Of a stretch of DNA of 64,000 nucleotides, positions 8,956 to 17,684 are shown one piece after another. The notes below the pieces were generated by a model that had not been told where the DNA came from, ran no database searches, and worked only from the letters and a program-made list of their open reading frames with translations. A program made the translations under genes and the position numbers. Within the stretch, counting starts at the first letter, position 1, and each line of letters begins with the position of its first letter. Source of the DNA: Chryseobacterium endalhagicum (lineage in GTDB: Bacteria > Bacteroidota > Bacteroidia > Flavobacteriales > Weeksellaceae); assembly GCF_016745235.1 (NCBI RefSeq), contig NZ_JAELVM010000001.1:13856-77855 (forward strand), read 5' to 3'.

Positions 8956-8983
8956 AAAGCCTCCATTTCGGAGGCTTTTGTGT
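8956..8983 (+). terminator. intrinsic terminator after glmU-like gene
   Basis: Perfect stem aaagcctcc / ggaggcttt around atttc, followed by T-rich sequence, 6 bp after the stop codon. Confidence 0.85.
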
Positions 8984-8998
8984 TAGGCTAAAGTTAAT

Positions 8999-9131
8999 TT
9001 TCCCACAGAGGGCACAGATTTTCACAGAGGGCTATGGCTAATGAACATTCTGTTTTTTCAATATTTTAAGTATAATATGATCAAAAAATAATACACAAAC
9101 ATCTGTGAAAATCTGTGCCATCTGTGGGAAA
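8999..9131. repeat. long inverted repeat with 32-bp arms
   Basis: The left arm (8999-9030) and right arm (9100-9131) are reverse complements except for two positions. The core is cacagattttcacaga. The 69-bp spacer is AT-rich and has no coding capacity. The 278 bp between the right arm and the sigma gene are AT-rich with nothing else recognised. Confidence 0.88.
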
Positions 9132-9409
9132 TAAAAGAATAAACCATTAAGGAGCTTTAAGCTTTTAAGAATATTAAGATTGGCTTTGTATTAATTTATT
9201 TAAATAAAAATTGAAGCAAAAGCTAATGTTTTTAAATTATTATTTAAGAAAGAGAAAAAATAATTACTTTTATAGAAATCGTTTAAATCCTTCTGTAGCC
9301 GGTTTTTAGAAGCATTTTGAACCATTTGACTGCCGGAAATATCATTTTTTTTATATGATCGTGTAATAGAATTAAGATTTTAATTGTCTTACTAATAGAA
9401 ACAAAACTC

Positions 9410-9919
9410 ATGACCCAGGAAACTTTCAAGAATACGGTGTTTATTCTCAAAGACGAGATGTATCGTTTTGCGAAAAGATTCGTTATGAGCAGTGATGAAG
9501 CAGAGGATGTGGTGCAGGACCTGATGTTGAAATTCTGGCAGAAGAAGGAGGAACTGGAGCAGTTTGGAAATTTGAAATCCTATGCTCTGAAATCCGTCCG
9601 GAACGAATGCCTGAACCGGCTGAAGCACCATGATGTGAAGTTGGGATTTGCAGATTTGCAGCTTCACCGCTCGGAATTGTACAGCATGGATATCAACAAT
9701 CTTAAGGAGCATATTATAGGGTTTATCAACCAGCTTCCGGAAAAACAGAAAATGGTGATCCATCTGAAAGATGTAGAAGAATATGAAGTCTCGGAAATTT
9801 CCGAAATGCTGGAGATGGAAGAAAACGCAGTAAGAGTAAATCTGATGCGGGCGAGACAAAAAGTAAAAGAACAAATATCACAACTGATGAGCTATGAACA
9901 AAGATCAATTTCAGAATAA
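9410..9919 (+). CDS. ECF-type RNA polymerase sigma factor
   Basis: 169 residues with the two-domain ECF layout. Region 2 at about 10-80 contains DEAEDVVQDLMLKFW. Region 4 at about 105-160 is a helix-turn-helix with LPEKQKMVIHLKDVEEYEVSEISEMLEM. It would direct core RNA polymerase to its own regulon. It is the first gene of a five-gene plus-strand run to 13156, and the next gene starts 26 bp inside it. The target genes cannot be named, but the linked genes are all envelope proteins, which suggests an envelope-related regulon. Confidence 0.93.
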   Translation: MTQETFKNTVFILKDEMYRFAKRFVMSSDEAEDVVQDLMLKFWQKKEELEQFGNLKSYALKSVRNECLNRLKHHDVKLGFADLQLHRSELYSMDINNLKEHIIGFINQLPEKQKMVIHLKDVEEYEVSEISEMLEMEENAVRVNLMRARQKVKEQISQLMSYEQRSISE

Positions 9920-10565
9920 ATACGACGAGATCTTCCAGGACATAAAGGAAGAAAAGATGGAATGGAGTTTTGAAGATTTTCTTCAGAAAGCGGAAGGAGA
10001 AGTTACGGATTCTGAAACCGGCGATGCTCCAATTATCCCGCTCCAAAAGAACAAACCTTCCTTCCCGAAATGGTTCTGGATGGCGGCAGGAATTGTACTT
10101 CTCTTTAGCGTTGGTTTTTTCTTTAACAACTACCAAAATGGGGTTGCAGAAAGAGAAAAACTGGTGAAAGATGAGGTTTTAAAACAGAAATCAACATTTA
10201 TTGAGGAAAATAATGACCATCAGGAACAGGTAGCGGTTAATCATACCGATTCTATTTCCGGAGCTAAAAAAGATTCCGTTTTCCAGGAAAATTCATACGC
10301 AGAAAAAGATGTTCTGGATGAAATTTTACCAAAAAGAGGCAGGCTTAAAAAAGAATCCAAGCCAAGATTTGTCAACAATTCTTCATTTAAAAATAAAGCT
10401 TCAAAAGATTCTACAGGTTACAAAGATTCGTATGTTATTGTAAACGGCAAGAGAATCGATAATGTAGATGAAGCCATCAATGTGACTAAATATTCATTCC
10501 AGATATTTGCAAATAACGTTAGTGAAAAGTTAGTACAGCCTACGGTGGTAGACGACGATTATTAA
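9894..10565 (+). CDS. single-pass membrane protein, candidate anti-sigma factor
   Basis: 223 residues. The acidic, helical N-terminus (1-55) is followed by one membrane span at about 62-80 (FPKWFWMAAGIVLLFSVGFF) and a charged periplasmic tail. That topology, and an ATG lying inside the upstream sigma gene, fit an anti-sigma factor that would hold the sigma factor at the membrane. No zinc-binding ASD motif (HxxxCxxC) is present, so the assignment rests on position and topology. The C-terminal tail contains SYVIVNGKRIDNVDEAI, of unknown meaning. Confidence 0.65.
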   Translation: MNKDQFQNKYDEIFQDIKEEKMEWSFEDFLQKAEGEVTDSETGDAPIIPLQKNKPSFPKWFWMAAGIVLLFSVGFFFNNYQNGVAEREKLVKDEVLKQKSTFIEENNDHQEQVAVNHTDSISGAKKDSVFQENSYAEKDVLDEILPKRGRLKKESKPRFVNNSSFKNKASKDSTGYKDSYVIVNGKRIDNVDEAINVTKYSFQIFANNVSEKLVQPTVVDDDY

Positions 10566-10629
10566 CAACAAAAAAGATGATGCACCTGATCAGGCAAAAG
10601 TAATCAGCTTAAGAAATAAAAATTGACTC

Positions 10630-11910
10630 ATGAAAAAAATATTCATAATATTCGCACTCGCTTTCTCTCATTTCTTTACGGTGTATGGCCAGAGAGATAA
10701 ATTCGATATGCTTTTTGAACGCTACCAGGAGGTAGAAGGCGTTACTTCCATTAAAATTGCAAAACCGATGTTCGGAATGCTCAGCAGTCTTAACATTGAT
10801 GATTCCCAGCTGGATCAGATCAAACCGCTGCTTTCAAAGATCAACGGTCTGAAAATTCTTATCACAGAAGGTTCTGATAAAGACAGTACTGTGGAAGGAC
10901 GTAAAGTTCAGGATAATCTTTCGAGATTAAGCAAAGATGTTTCAATGTATCTGAAAAATCTGAACTATAATGAAATCATGGCTGTGAATAATTCCGGAGC
11001 AAAAATAAAATTTCTTGCTTCTGATGTAAAAGATGGGATGCTGGATGATCTTCTGCTGAGTATCGACAGTGGAAAAGGAGAAAATATCCTTGTCATGCTG
11101 GATGGAAAACTTTCTATGGATGATGTGAATAAAATCATTAATTCCAGTGAAACCAAGATCAACCCGGTGACCAATACAAGAAACAGCCTTACTTCTGAAA
11201 ATAATTCATCTTACCTGAACGGAGAAGCCAGAAATGTAGGCGAGTTTTCGGGAATTAATGTAAGCACAGGAGTCAATGTGGTATTCAAGCAGGAAAGTCC
11301 TACCAGCGTAAAAGTAATCGCGGATGCAGATAAGCTTCAGTACATCATTACAAAAGTGGAAAATGGGGTTTTGAAAGTGTATGTAGACAATAAAGGAACC
11401 AAGAACTTGAGATTTAAAAACTTAAGTGTTAATATTTCCTCTCCAAGGATGGATAATATTAAAGTCACTTCCGGAGCTAATTTCAGCGTGGTGAATTCCA
11501 TCAAAGAAAATGATCTGGTGATTGATGCTTCTTCCGGAGCTAATGTGAAAGGAGACTTTAAAATCTCTAATACAATAGATGTTGGAATTTCGTCCGGAGC
11601 AAACATCAGAGCCGGAATGACAGCCGGAACCCTTATGGTAAAAGCTTCAAGCGGATCCAATGGAGCCATTGAAGGAAAAGCAGATTCGGGAATCATAGAC
11701 ATCAGCAGCGGAGCGCTACTTAAAGCAGACAATATGAGACTGGATCATCTGGAAGCAGCTGCTACATCCGGTGGAAATCTATCTGTAAATGTTTCCGCCA
11801 GGTTAAAAGTAAAAGCCTCTTCAGGAGGATTGGTAAGATATAAAGGAAGACCTGAAATAGAATCCAACATCAGCAAAACATCCGGAGGATCTCTGAAACC
11901 AATGGATTAA
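10630..11910 (+). CDS. secreted DUF4252-GIN (DUF2807) fusion protein
   Basis: 426 residues with a signal peptide (about 1-20, ending VYGQ). Residues about 22-180 resemble the DUF4252 domain, and 200-420 form a head-GIN (DUF2807) beta-helix with repeated SSGAN-type turns (VTSGANFSV, ASSGANVKG, ISSGANIRA, ASSGSNGAI, TSGGNLSV). GIN domains are putative adhesin or auto-transporter-like beta-structures of unknown ligand. The fusion of the two domains, next to a free-standing DUF4252 gene, suggests related roles at the cell surface. It has no T9SS signal at its C-terminus. It is probably in the sigma-factor operon, with a 64-bp gap. Confidence 0.8.
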   Translation: MKKIFIIFALAFSHFFTVYGQRDKFDMLFERYQEVEGVTSIKIAKPMFGMLSSLNIDDSQLDQIKPLLSKINGLKILITEGSDKDSTVEGRKVQDNLSRLSKDVSMYLKNLNYNEIMAVNNSGAKIKFLASDVKDGMLDDLLLSIDSGKGENILVMLDGKLSMDDVNKIINSSETKINPVTNTRNSLTSENNSSYLNGEARNVGEFSGINVSTGVNVVFKQESPTSVKVIADADKLQYIITKVENGVLKVYVDNKGTKNLRFKNLSVNISSPRMDNIKVTSGANFSVVNSIKENDLVIDASSGANVKGDFKISNTIDVGISSGANIRAGMTAGTLMVKASSGSNGAIEGKADSGIIDISSGALLKADNMRLDHLEAAATSGGNLSVNVSARLKVKASSGGLVRYKGRPEIESNISKTSGGSLKPMD

Positions 11911-11923
11911 AAAAATAATCACC

Positions 11924-12424
11924 ATGAAAACTTTAAAAAACATTTTTTTAGGAATCTTCACAATGTTCATGCTTCAGTCGTGCATTGTATCAGGAAGACC
12001 CAATATGGATTTCGTTAAGCACTCCGGGTACAATTTTAAAGAAGCCAACTTTGCAAGTTTCAATGTTCCGGTGTTTTTAGCAAAACCTTTTATTAAAAAA
12101 GCATTAAGAGAAGACGGTGAAAGTGAGGAAGTTATTGCCCTGATCAAAAAAGTCTCAAAGATAAAGATAATGACGGTCAATAATGGCAGCAAAGATATGC
12201 TGAACGAGTTCTCCAGATATTTAAATGACAACGATTTTGAGGAATGGGCGACCATAAAGCACGATGGTGAAAATGTTAATGTAAGGGTGAAACAAAACGG
12301 GGAAACCATTAAAAATATGCTGATTACCGTAAATTCTAATAAAGAGCTGGTTTTTGTGGATGTAAGAGGAAGTTTTACGGCAGATGATATTTCAAAAATG
12401 ATTAATGCCGCTACTGACAAATAA
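11924..12424 (+). CDS. DUF4252 lipoprotein
   Basis: 166 residues. A lipobox MLQSC places the acylated cysteine at residue 20. The mature part is a single DUF4252-like domain whose core (VIALIKKVSKIKIMTVN and later NMLITVNSNKELVFVDVRG) parallels the N-terminal half of the gene before it, from which it is separated by 13 bp. This points to duplication within the operon. Function is unknown. It probably sits in the outer or inner membrane as a lipoprotein. Confidence 0.8.
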   Translation: MKTLKNIFLGIFTMFMLQSCIVSGRPNMDFVKHSGYNFKEANFASFNVPVFLAKPFIKKALREDGESEEVIALIKKVSKIKIMTVNNGSKDMLNEFSRYLNDNDFEEWATIKHDGENVNVRVKQNGETIKNMLITVNSNKELVFVDVRGSFTADDISKMINAATDK

Positions 12425-12451
12425 TTTTCAACACCAATCACGATATATATT

Positions 12452-13156
12452 ATGGAAAAGCTGATCAGAGAAGTCCGTATTCTAAAAATTTATGCCGTTT
12501 CCCTTACCGTTGTATGCATTCTTTTTTTCTTCTTAGGATTTAAAAACCAGAAAACCAGTCAGCGTTTCGAAGAAATAGATGTGGAACGGATCAATATCAT
12601 CGAGAAAGATGGAAGCCTGAAAATGGTGATCAGCAATAAAACCCGGCAGCATCCCGGAATGTTCAGTAAAAAAGAATTAAAGCCCAGAGAAAGAGAAGCC
12701 GGAATGATTTTCTTCAATGAACTGGGAGACGAATGCGGAGGGCTTGTATATGGTGCAGATAAAGACGGTTCCGGAATGGTGTATTCCGTAGACCAGAGAA
12801 ATACAGACCAGATCATGCAATTGCAGTATATGGAAGGAACCGGAGATAAAAAGAACAGAACCTATGGCCTTAAACTTTGGGACAGACCGGATAATTTCAC
12901 CATGGAAGCAATCATGAAATTTGAAGATTCCTTAAAGAAACTGAATGATCCTGCGGCCTCCAAAAAGGCTTATGCAAAGCTGGGACAGGAGGGCAAACTT
13001 ACCCGCGAACGGTTTTTTGCCGGAAAAACAGGTGACGGAGATGTGGGACTTTTCCTTAAAGATTCCAACGGGCGCATCCGTCTTAAAATTTATGTTGATA
13101 AAAATAATCAAACCCATATTGATAAGCTGGACGAAAACGGAAAAATTGTTCAGTAA
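12452..13156 (+). CDS. membrane-anchored protein of unknown function
   Basis: 234 residues. A short cytosolic start is followed by one membrane span at about 12-30 (IYAVSLTVVCILFFFLGF) and a mostly beta extracytoplasmic domain with repeated NDELGDECGGL/GDVGLFLKDSNGRIRLKI-type hairpins. Related proteins are common in Bacteroidota, but I know no function. It is the last gene of the sigma-factor run, 27 bp after the DUF4252 gene, and a terminator follows. Confidence 0.7.
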   Translation: MEKLIREVRILKIYAVSLTVVCILFFFLGFKNQKTSQRFEEIDVERINIIEKDGSLKMVISNKTRQHPGMFSKKELKPREREAGMIFFNELGDECGGLVYGADKDGSGMVYSVDQRNTDQIMQLQYMEGTGDKKNRTYGLKLWDRPDNFTMEAIMKFEDSLKKLNDPAASKKAYAKLGQEGKLTRERFFAGKTGDGDVGLFLKDSNGRIRLKIYVDKNNQTHIDKLDENGKIVQ

Positions 13157-13207
13157 ATAAAAACTAAATCAAGTAGTTTCATACTATACTAAATTATTTT
13201 GTACAAT

Positions 13208-13237
13208 AAGCCGTTCTTCATAAGAGCGGTTTTTTGA
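13208..13237 (+). terminator. intrinsic terminator of the sigma-factor operon
   Basis: aagccgttctt / aagagcggttttt stem with a cat loop (one G-T pair), followed by six T. Confidence 0.75.
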
Positions 13238-13306
13238 TTTAATTTATTGATTATTAATTTTTATTTAAACTATTAAAAAGGATTTTCATATCTCGCTAAA
13301 ATAACC

Positions 13307-13314
13307 TAATTTTG
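13307..13314 (+). promoter_or_regulatory. -7 promoter element of guaB
   Basis: TAATTTTG matches TAnnTTTG, 14 bp before the ATG. No clear TTTG was found at the -33 position. The transcript would start almost at the start codon. Confidence 0.55.
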
Positions 13315-13328
13315 CACAGAAAGTAAAG

Positions 13329-14789
13329 ATGTCTATTCATAACAAAATTGTAGAGACAGCCATCACTTTCGATGACGTTCTTCTAGTCCCTTCTTATTCA
13401 GAAGTTTTACCTAACCAGGTATCATTAAAATCAAGACTTACCGACAAAATTACGCTGAATGTTCCGATAGTTTCTGCTGCGATGGACACAGTTACTGAAG
13501 GAGATCTGGCCATTGCTCTGGCAAGAGTGGGAGGTTTAGGTTTCATCCACAAAAACATGACGATTGCTGAGCAGGCTGCACAGGTAAACCGTGTAAAGCG
13601 TTCAGAAAACGGAATGATCTCTGATCCTGTTACTCTTTCAAAAGATCATACTTTGGCTCAGGCTAAAGAAACAATGGCTAAGTATAAAATCTCAGGGCTT
13701 CCTGTAGTAGATGCAGATAATGTACTGATCGGGATTATTACCAACAGAGACGTAAAATATCAGGAAAACCTTGATATGAAGGTAGAAGAGATCATGACCA
13801 AAGAAAATCTGATCACTTCCGATAAAAATACCAACCTTGAAAAAGCAAAAGAAATTCTTCTGAAAAGCAGAGTTGAAAAGCTTCCGATCGTAGATAAAGA
13901 CAATAAACTTGTAGGATTAATTACCATCAAGGATATCGACAATCAGCTGGAATATCCGAATTCGAATAAAGATCACAAAGGCCGTCTTATCGTAGGTGCA
14001 GGTGTTGGAGTTGGAGAAGATACCATGGACAGAATTGCAGCATTGGTGAACGCTGGTGTTGATATTGTGGCTATTGATTCAGCGCACGGGCATTCTAAAG
14101 GAGTTCTGGATAAAATTTCAGAAATCAGAAGAACGTACCCGGATTTAGATATCGTAGGAGGAAATATTGTAACGGCTGAAGCGGCAAAGGACCTTATTGA
14201 AGCGGGTGCCAATGTTCTTAAAGTAGGAGTAGGACCAGGTTCTATCTGTACAACAAGAGTGGTTGCCGGAGTAGGAGTTCCTCAGTTATCCGCTATTTAT
14301 AATGTTTACGAATATGCTGCATCCAAGAACGTAACCGTGATTGCAGATGGTGGAATCAAGCTTTCCGGAGATATTGTAAAAGCTATTGCAAGCGGAGCAG
14401 GAGCTGTGATGCTGGGATCATTACTGGCAGGAACAGACGAAGCACCGGGAGAGGAAATTATCTTCCAGGGCAGAAAATTCAAATCTTACCAGGGAATGGG
14501 AAGTCTTTCCGCAATGAAGAGAGGAGGAAAAGAAAGATATTTCCAGAGTGAAGCTAAGAAATTTGTTCCGGAAGGAATTGAAGGAAGAGTACCGCACAAA
14601 GGGAAATTAGAAGATGTGATCTTCCAGTTGACCGGAGGTTTAAGAGCTGGTATGGGGTATTGTGGAGCGAAAGATGTTGAAGCTTTACAAAAAGACACGA
14701 AAATGGTAATGATCACAGGCAGCGGATTGAAAGAATCCCACCCGCATGATGTAATTATCACTCAGGAAGCTCCTAACTATTCTTTTTAA
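13329..14789 (+). CDS. guaB: inosine-5'-monophosphate dehydrogenase
   Basis: 486 residues, full length for bacterial IMPDH. It oxidises IMP to XMP with NAD, the committed step of GMP synthesis, in the cytosol. The TIM-barrel halves flank two CBS domains at about 90-205. The catalytic loop [13 protein letters not shown] contains the nucleophilic cysteine, and the flap has KRGGKERYF. The start [19 protein letters not shown] is typical. It has its own promoter and terminator. Confidence 0.97.
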   Translation: MSIHNKIVETAITFDDVLLVPSYSEVLPNQVSLKSRLTDKITLNVPIVSAAMDTVTEGDLAIALARVGGLGFIHKNMTIAEQAAQVNRVKRSENGMISDPVTLSKDHTLAQAKETMAKYKISGLPVVDADNVLIGIITNRDVKYQENLDMKVEEIMTKENLITSDKNTNLEKAKEILLKSRVEKLPIVDKDNKLVGLITIKDIDNQLEYPNSNKDHKGRLIVGAGVGVGEDTMDRIAALVNAGVDIVAIDSAHGHSKGVLDKISEIRRTYPDLDIVGGNIVTAEAAKDLIEAGANVLKVGVGPGSICTTRVVAGVGVPQLSAIYNVYEYAASKNVTVIADGGIKLSGDIVKAIASGAGAVMLGSLLAGTDEAPGEEIIFQGRKFKSYQGMGSLSAMKRGGKERYFQSEAKKFVPEGIEGRVPHKGKLEDVIFQLTGGLRAGMGYCGAKDVEALQKDTKMVMITGSGLKESHPHDVIITQEAPNYSF

Positions 14790-14811
14790 ACGTTTTAAAA
14801 CTTAAAATACC

Positions 14812-14842
14812 AATACCAATACTGATGTGTTGGTATTTTTTT
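14812..14842 (+). terminator. intrinsic terminator after guaB
   Basis: aataccaa / ttggtatt stem followed by seven T. Confidence 0.75.
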
Positions 14843-15223
14843 ATGTCAAATATTTCAGCGTTGAAATGAAATGTTAATCGTATTTAAAAAAATAATTTCA
14901 ACATTTTTTTTGATTTGTGTGAACAGTATCATTAAAAAATTATTTAAAAATAGGATAATTTGTAATACCATAATTTTATATTAAATCATAAAATTCAATT
15001 AATATTATTGAAATAATTCACCTTTTTTTATGTTTTTTATTATTTTTATTAATGTTACTTGCTGGTTAAAATTTGCGCTCATATTCTATATTTCAATGTT
15101 ATTTTTTATAATTATAGAAAATATTTGTAACAAAAATGAGTTTTACCTACTAATAAAGGGTGTATGTGTAGCTAATTGTAAAAATGGTTATATTTACAAA
15201 ATATAAAATTTAATATTTGAAGT
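14843..15223. other. AT-rich intergenic region
   Basis: Very AT-rich sequence upstream of the M43 metalloprotease gene. I see no open reading frame, no hairpin of note and no clear TAnnTTTG promoter; tatatttac near 15188 is the nearest candidate. Confidence 0.5.
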
Positions 15224-17092
15224 ATGAAGAAAATTTTCCTTTATGGAGCTTTGCTGTTTTCTTTTTCGCTGTCTGCGCAACAGCAGCAGCCGAAAATGTG
15301 TGGTTTTGATGATATTCAGGGACCGCTACAAAGACAAAACAGCGAAATCGATGCCGCTATCCGTCAAATGAGAAACAAAATTCTTAGCAGTAATAAGAAT
15401 GGAGCTGCTCAAAACGGAGCTGGTTTTAAAACGGTTAATGGAGTTTATGAAATTCCTGTTGTGGTACACGTAATTGTACCGACAGGTTCTGCAATCGGAA
15501 CGGCTTATAATAAAAGTGATGAGCAGATTCAGGCATGGCTGGATCACTGCAACCAGATGTATGCAGGAACCTACCAATGGGCTCAGGGCGTACCTGCAGA
15601 TTTTGGAACAGCAGCAACAATGCCGATTAAATTAGTATTGGCAAAAAGAGACCCGAATTGTAATGCTACTACCGGTATTGTAAGATATAATGGAGGAACT
15701 CTTCCAGGATATGATGCCAATGGAGTGAACCGCCAGGGTACTGGTGGTGTTACCACTGCACAGGTAAAAACCATTGCTCCTCACTGGCCGGAAGCTTCCT
15801 ACTTTAATATTTATATCATGAATAAAGTAGACGGCGGCGGCGGTTACGGAATTATGGGTTGGGCTGGACTGCCTCAGAATGTTGATTCAGCGTATGAATC
15901 ATTTATGAAATCGTTTGTGGTTACGCTGCAGGATGATATTACCCTGGCTCATGAATTTGGACACAGTATGGGACTTCTTCATACGTTTGGAAATGCGAAT
16001 GCACAACCTCCTGCCGGGACTACATTAACTACTTACTGTCCTGCAACTACTAATGACTGTAGCGTAGATGATGATGGGGTTTGTGATACAGAAAGATCAA
16101 GAAGCTTACTAAGTGATTTCCCGACGCCTACCAACAGTGCTATGAACTATTGTACAGGGGCAAATTATCAGGGAGTTCAGTATAATATGATGAACTATAC
16201 CAACCCTACAGCCTTCAAATTTACCAATGGGCAGCATGACAGAGCGGCTACGTATTTCTTTTTAATGAGAGGTTCTTTAGGCACTTCACTTGGAGCTACA
16301 GCTCCTGCACCTACATCAGCTATCGGAACGCCTATTGCAGCATGTACACCAACTGGATTGACTACACTGGCTAATTATTTTGTAGGACCTACTTTGGTTA
16401 AATTAGGAAATATTAATAATGCAAGTACTGGAGTTTGGCAAAATGCAACCAGTTATTATGTAGACTACACAGGAGCAAGCTGTTTAAGAGCAACTTCTAC
16501 TCAGCTTCTGGTAAGCCAGACACACAATCTTCAGGTAAATGTTTCTGGTAGTGAGAATGAAGTAAGAGCTTGGATTGATTTTAACAACAATGGGACATTT
16601 GAAGCTAGCGAATTGGTAGCATCAGGAGATAATATTGTAGCAGATGCTAGTACATCAATTGGTACATTCAATACAACGTTTACAGCTCCGGCTTCTACAG
16701 TACTTAACACCCCATTAAGAATGAGAGTAATTGTAGATGACGAGAATACAAACATGACACCTTGCGGACAGTTGAAATATGGGCAGGCAGAAGATTACAC
16801 GGTGAAATTTGTTACTGTTTTAGGAACAAGTGAAGTGAAAGCTGATAACAGCGATCTTGTGATTTATCCTAATCCTGTTGCAACAGGTGAGAACGTATTC
16901 ATTAAAGCTAAAAACGGTAAAGATCTGAAAGTTTCTATTTCTGATATGTCAGGAAGATTGGTAGCAAGTCCTTCTGTATCAAATGAAGGAAATGATATCT
17001 ACAGAATCAACCAGCAGCTTGAAAAAGGAGTTTATATGGTTCAGATTTCCAACGGAAAAGAAAGCAAAACTTCTAAACTGATCATCAAATAA
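15224..17092 (+). CDS. secreted M43 (cytophagalysin-like) zinc metalloprotease, T9SS type A
   Basis: 622 residues. A signal peptide (1-18, ending LSAQ) and a propeptide-like segment precede the catalytic domain at about 70-350. The zinc site is HEFGHSMGLLH (His243, Glu244, His247, His253), and MMNYT is the Met-turn of metzincins. A GEVED domain follows at about 400-530 (WIDFNNNGTFEASE, ending GQAEDYTV). The C-terminal 75 residues from YPNPV form a T9SS type A sorting domain, so the protein is exported across the outer membrane. It is an extracellular endopeptidase with unknown substrates. A terminator follows directly. Confidence 0.92.
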   Translation: MKKIFLYGALLFSFSLSAQQQQPKMCGFDDIQGPLQRQNSEIDAAIRQMRNKILSSNKNGAAQNGAGFKTVNGVYEIPVVVHVIVPTGSAIGTAYNKSDEQIQAWLDHCNQMYAGTYQWAQGVPADFGTAATMPIKLVLAKRDPNCNATTGIVRYNGGTLPGYDANGVNRQGTGGVTTAQVKTIAPHWPEASYFNIYIMNKVDGGGGYGIMGWAGLPQNVDSAYESFMKSFVVTLQDDITLAHEFGHSMGLLHTFGNANAQPPAGTTLTTYCPATTNDCSVDDDGVCDTERSRSLLSDFPTPTNSAMNYCTGANYQGVQYNMMNYTNPTAFKFTNGQHDRAATYFFLMRGSLGTSLGATAPAPTSAIGTPIAACTPTGLTTLANYFVGPTLVKLGNINNASTGVWQNATSYYVDYTGASCLRATSTQLLVSQTHNLQVNVSGSENEVRAWIDFNNNGTFEASELVASGDNIVADASTSIGTFNTTFTAPASTVLNTPLRMRVIVDDENTNMTPCGQLKYGQAEDYTVKFVTVLGTSEVKADNSDLVIYPNPVATGENVFIKAKNGKDLKVSISDMSGRLVASPSVSNEGNDIYRINQQLEKGVYMVQISNGKESKTSKLIIK

Positions 17093-17114
17093 TTTTTTGA
17101 TTATATAAAAAACG

Positions 17115-17143
17115 AATGTCCCCAATATTGGGGACATTTTTTA
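17115..17143. terminator. bidirectional terminator between M43 and KTSC genes
   Basis: Perfect stem aatgtcccc / ggggacatt with loop aatatt, and a T-run on the plus strand. It lies between convergent genes and ends 5 bp from the KTSC stop. Confidence 0.85.
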
Positions 17144-17148
17144 TGGTA

Positions 17149-17346
17149 TTAACTGACCTTGATAAATTTGAATTTACGCTTGATGACACTGTTTAGAAAA
17201 CGTCCTTTAGATCGTGCTTCCATGAATTTTTCAGATATAGCCAGCGGTACTTTAAGATAATCATACACAGCTCCGGACTGATAAATAATTCTTAATACTT
17301 CAGTCTCAGGAAAATAAATATAACTGTTGACTACACTTGACGGCAT
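17149..17346 (-). CDS. KTSC domain protein
   Basis: 65 residues covering a whole KTSC domain: SSVVNSYIYFPETEVLRI, then YQSGAVYDYLKVP, then SKGRFLNSVIKRKF. The family is small and its biochemical role is unclear; it is named after a conserved motif and often occurs beside phage or DNA-related genes. Here the position corresponding to the KTSC-like tail reads as basic residues (IKRKFKFIKVS). It is a short stand-alone gene, convergent with the metalloprotease. It could be RNA-binding, given its basic end, but that is only inference. Confidence 0.75.
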   Translation of the reverse strand: MPSSVVNSYIYFPETEVLRIIYQSGAVYDYLKVPLAISEKFMEARSKGRFLNSVIKRKFKFIKVS

Positions 17347-17418
17347 ACCCTATACCGAGCAAAAAATATTCCTAAAAAAACCTTTCAGAATTAACTGAAA
17401 GGCGAATGTTTATGAACT

Positions 17419-17656
17419 AACCTGAGTCCGGGATAAGGCATTTTCGTTTTTATAATAGGGTAAGGAAGTTTGAAGCCGGAAGAGGGAAGTTATTGAAGTC
17501 CAAAGGCAGAAATACACCGCGGTTTTATTAATTTTTTGAATCCGCTTCAACAAATTTAAAGGCAGTTATTTAATATTATTGTCCAATAATAACTTCCAGC
17601 CTCTAGCTTCCCGCTTCCCGCCTTTTAATCTTAACTTCTTATCCCGAACTCAGGTT
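17419..17656. repeat. palindromic intergenic element, copy 1 (238 bp)
   Basis: The terminal arms aacctgagtccgggataag (17419-17437) and cttatcccgaactcaggtt (17638-17656) are inverted repeats with one mismatch. Inner arms also pair partly: ggaagagggaagttattg on the left against aataacttcc and cttcccg on the right. It is homologous over its whole length, in opposite orientation, to the element at 27237-27446. No open reading frame of note. It fills the gap between the KTSC gene and the AAA-M41 protease gene. Confidence 0.9.
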
Positions 17657-17684
17657 AAATTAGGTTTTGTATTATGCTTACATT

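Noticed and set aside
17419..17656. Palindromic element as an insertion sequence with transposase
   Set aside because: It has no open frame of useful length. If mobile, it depends on a transposase elsewhere.
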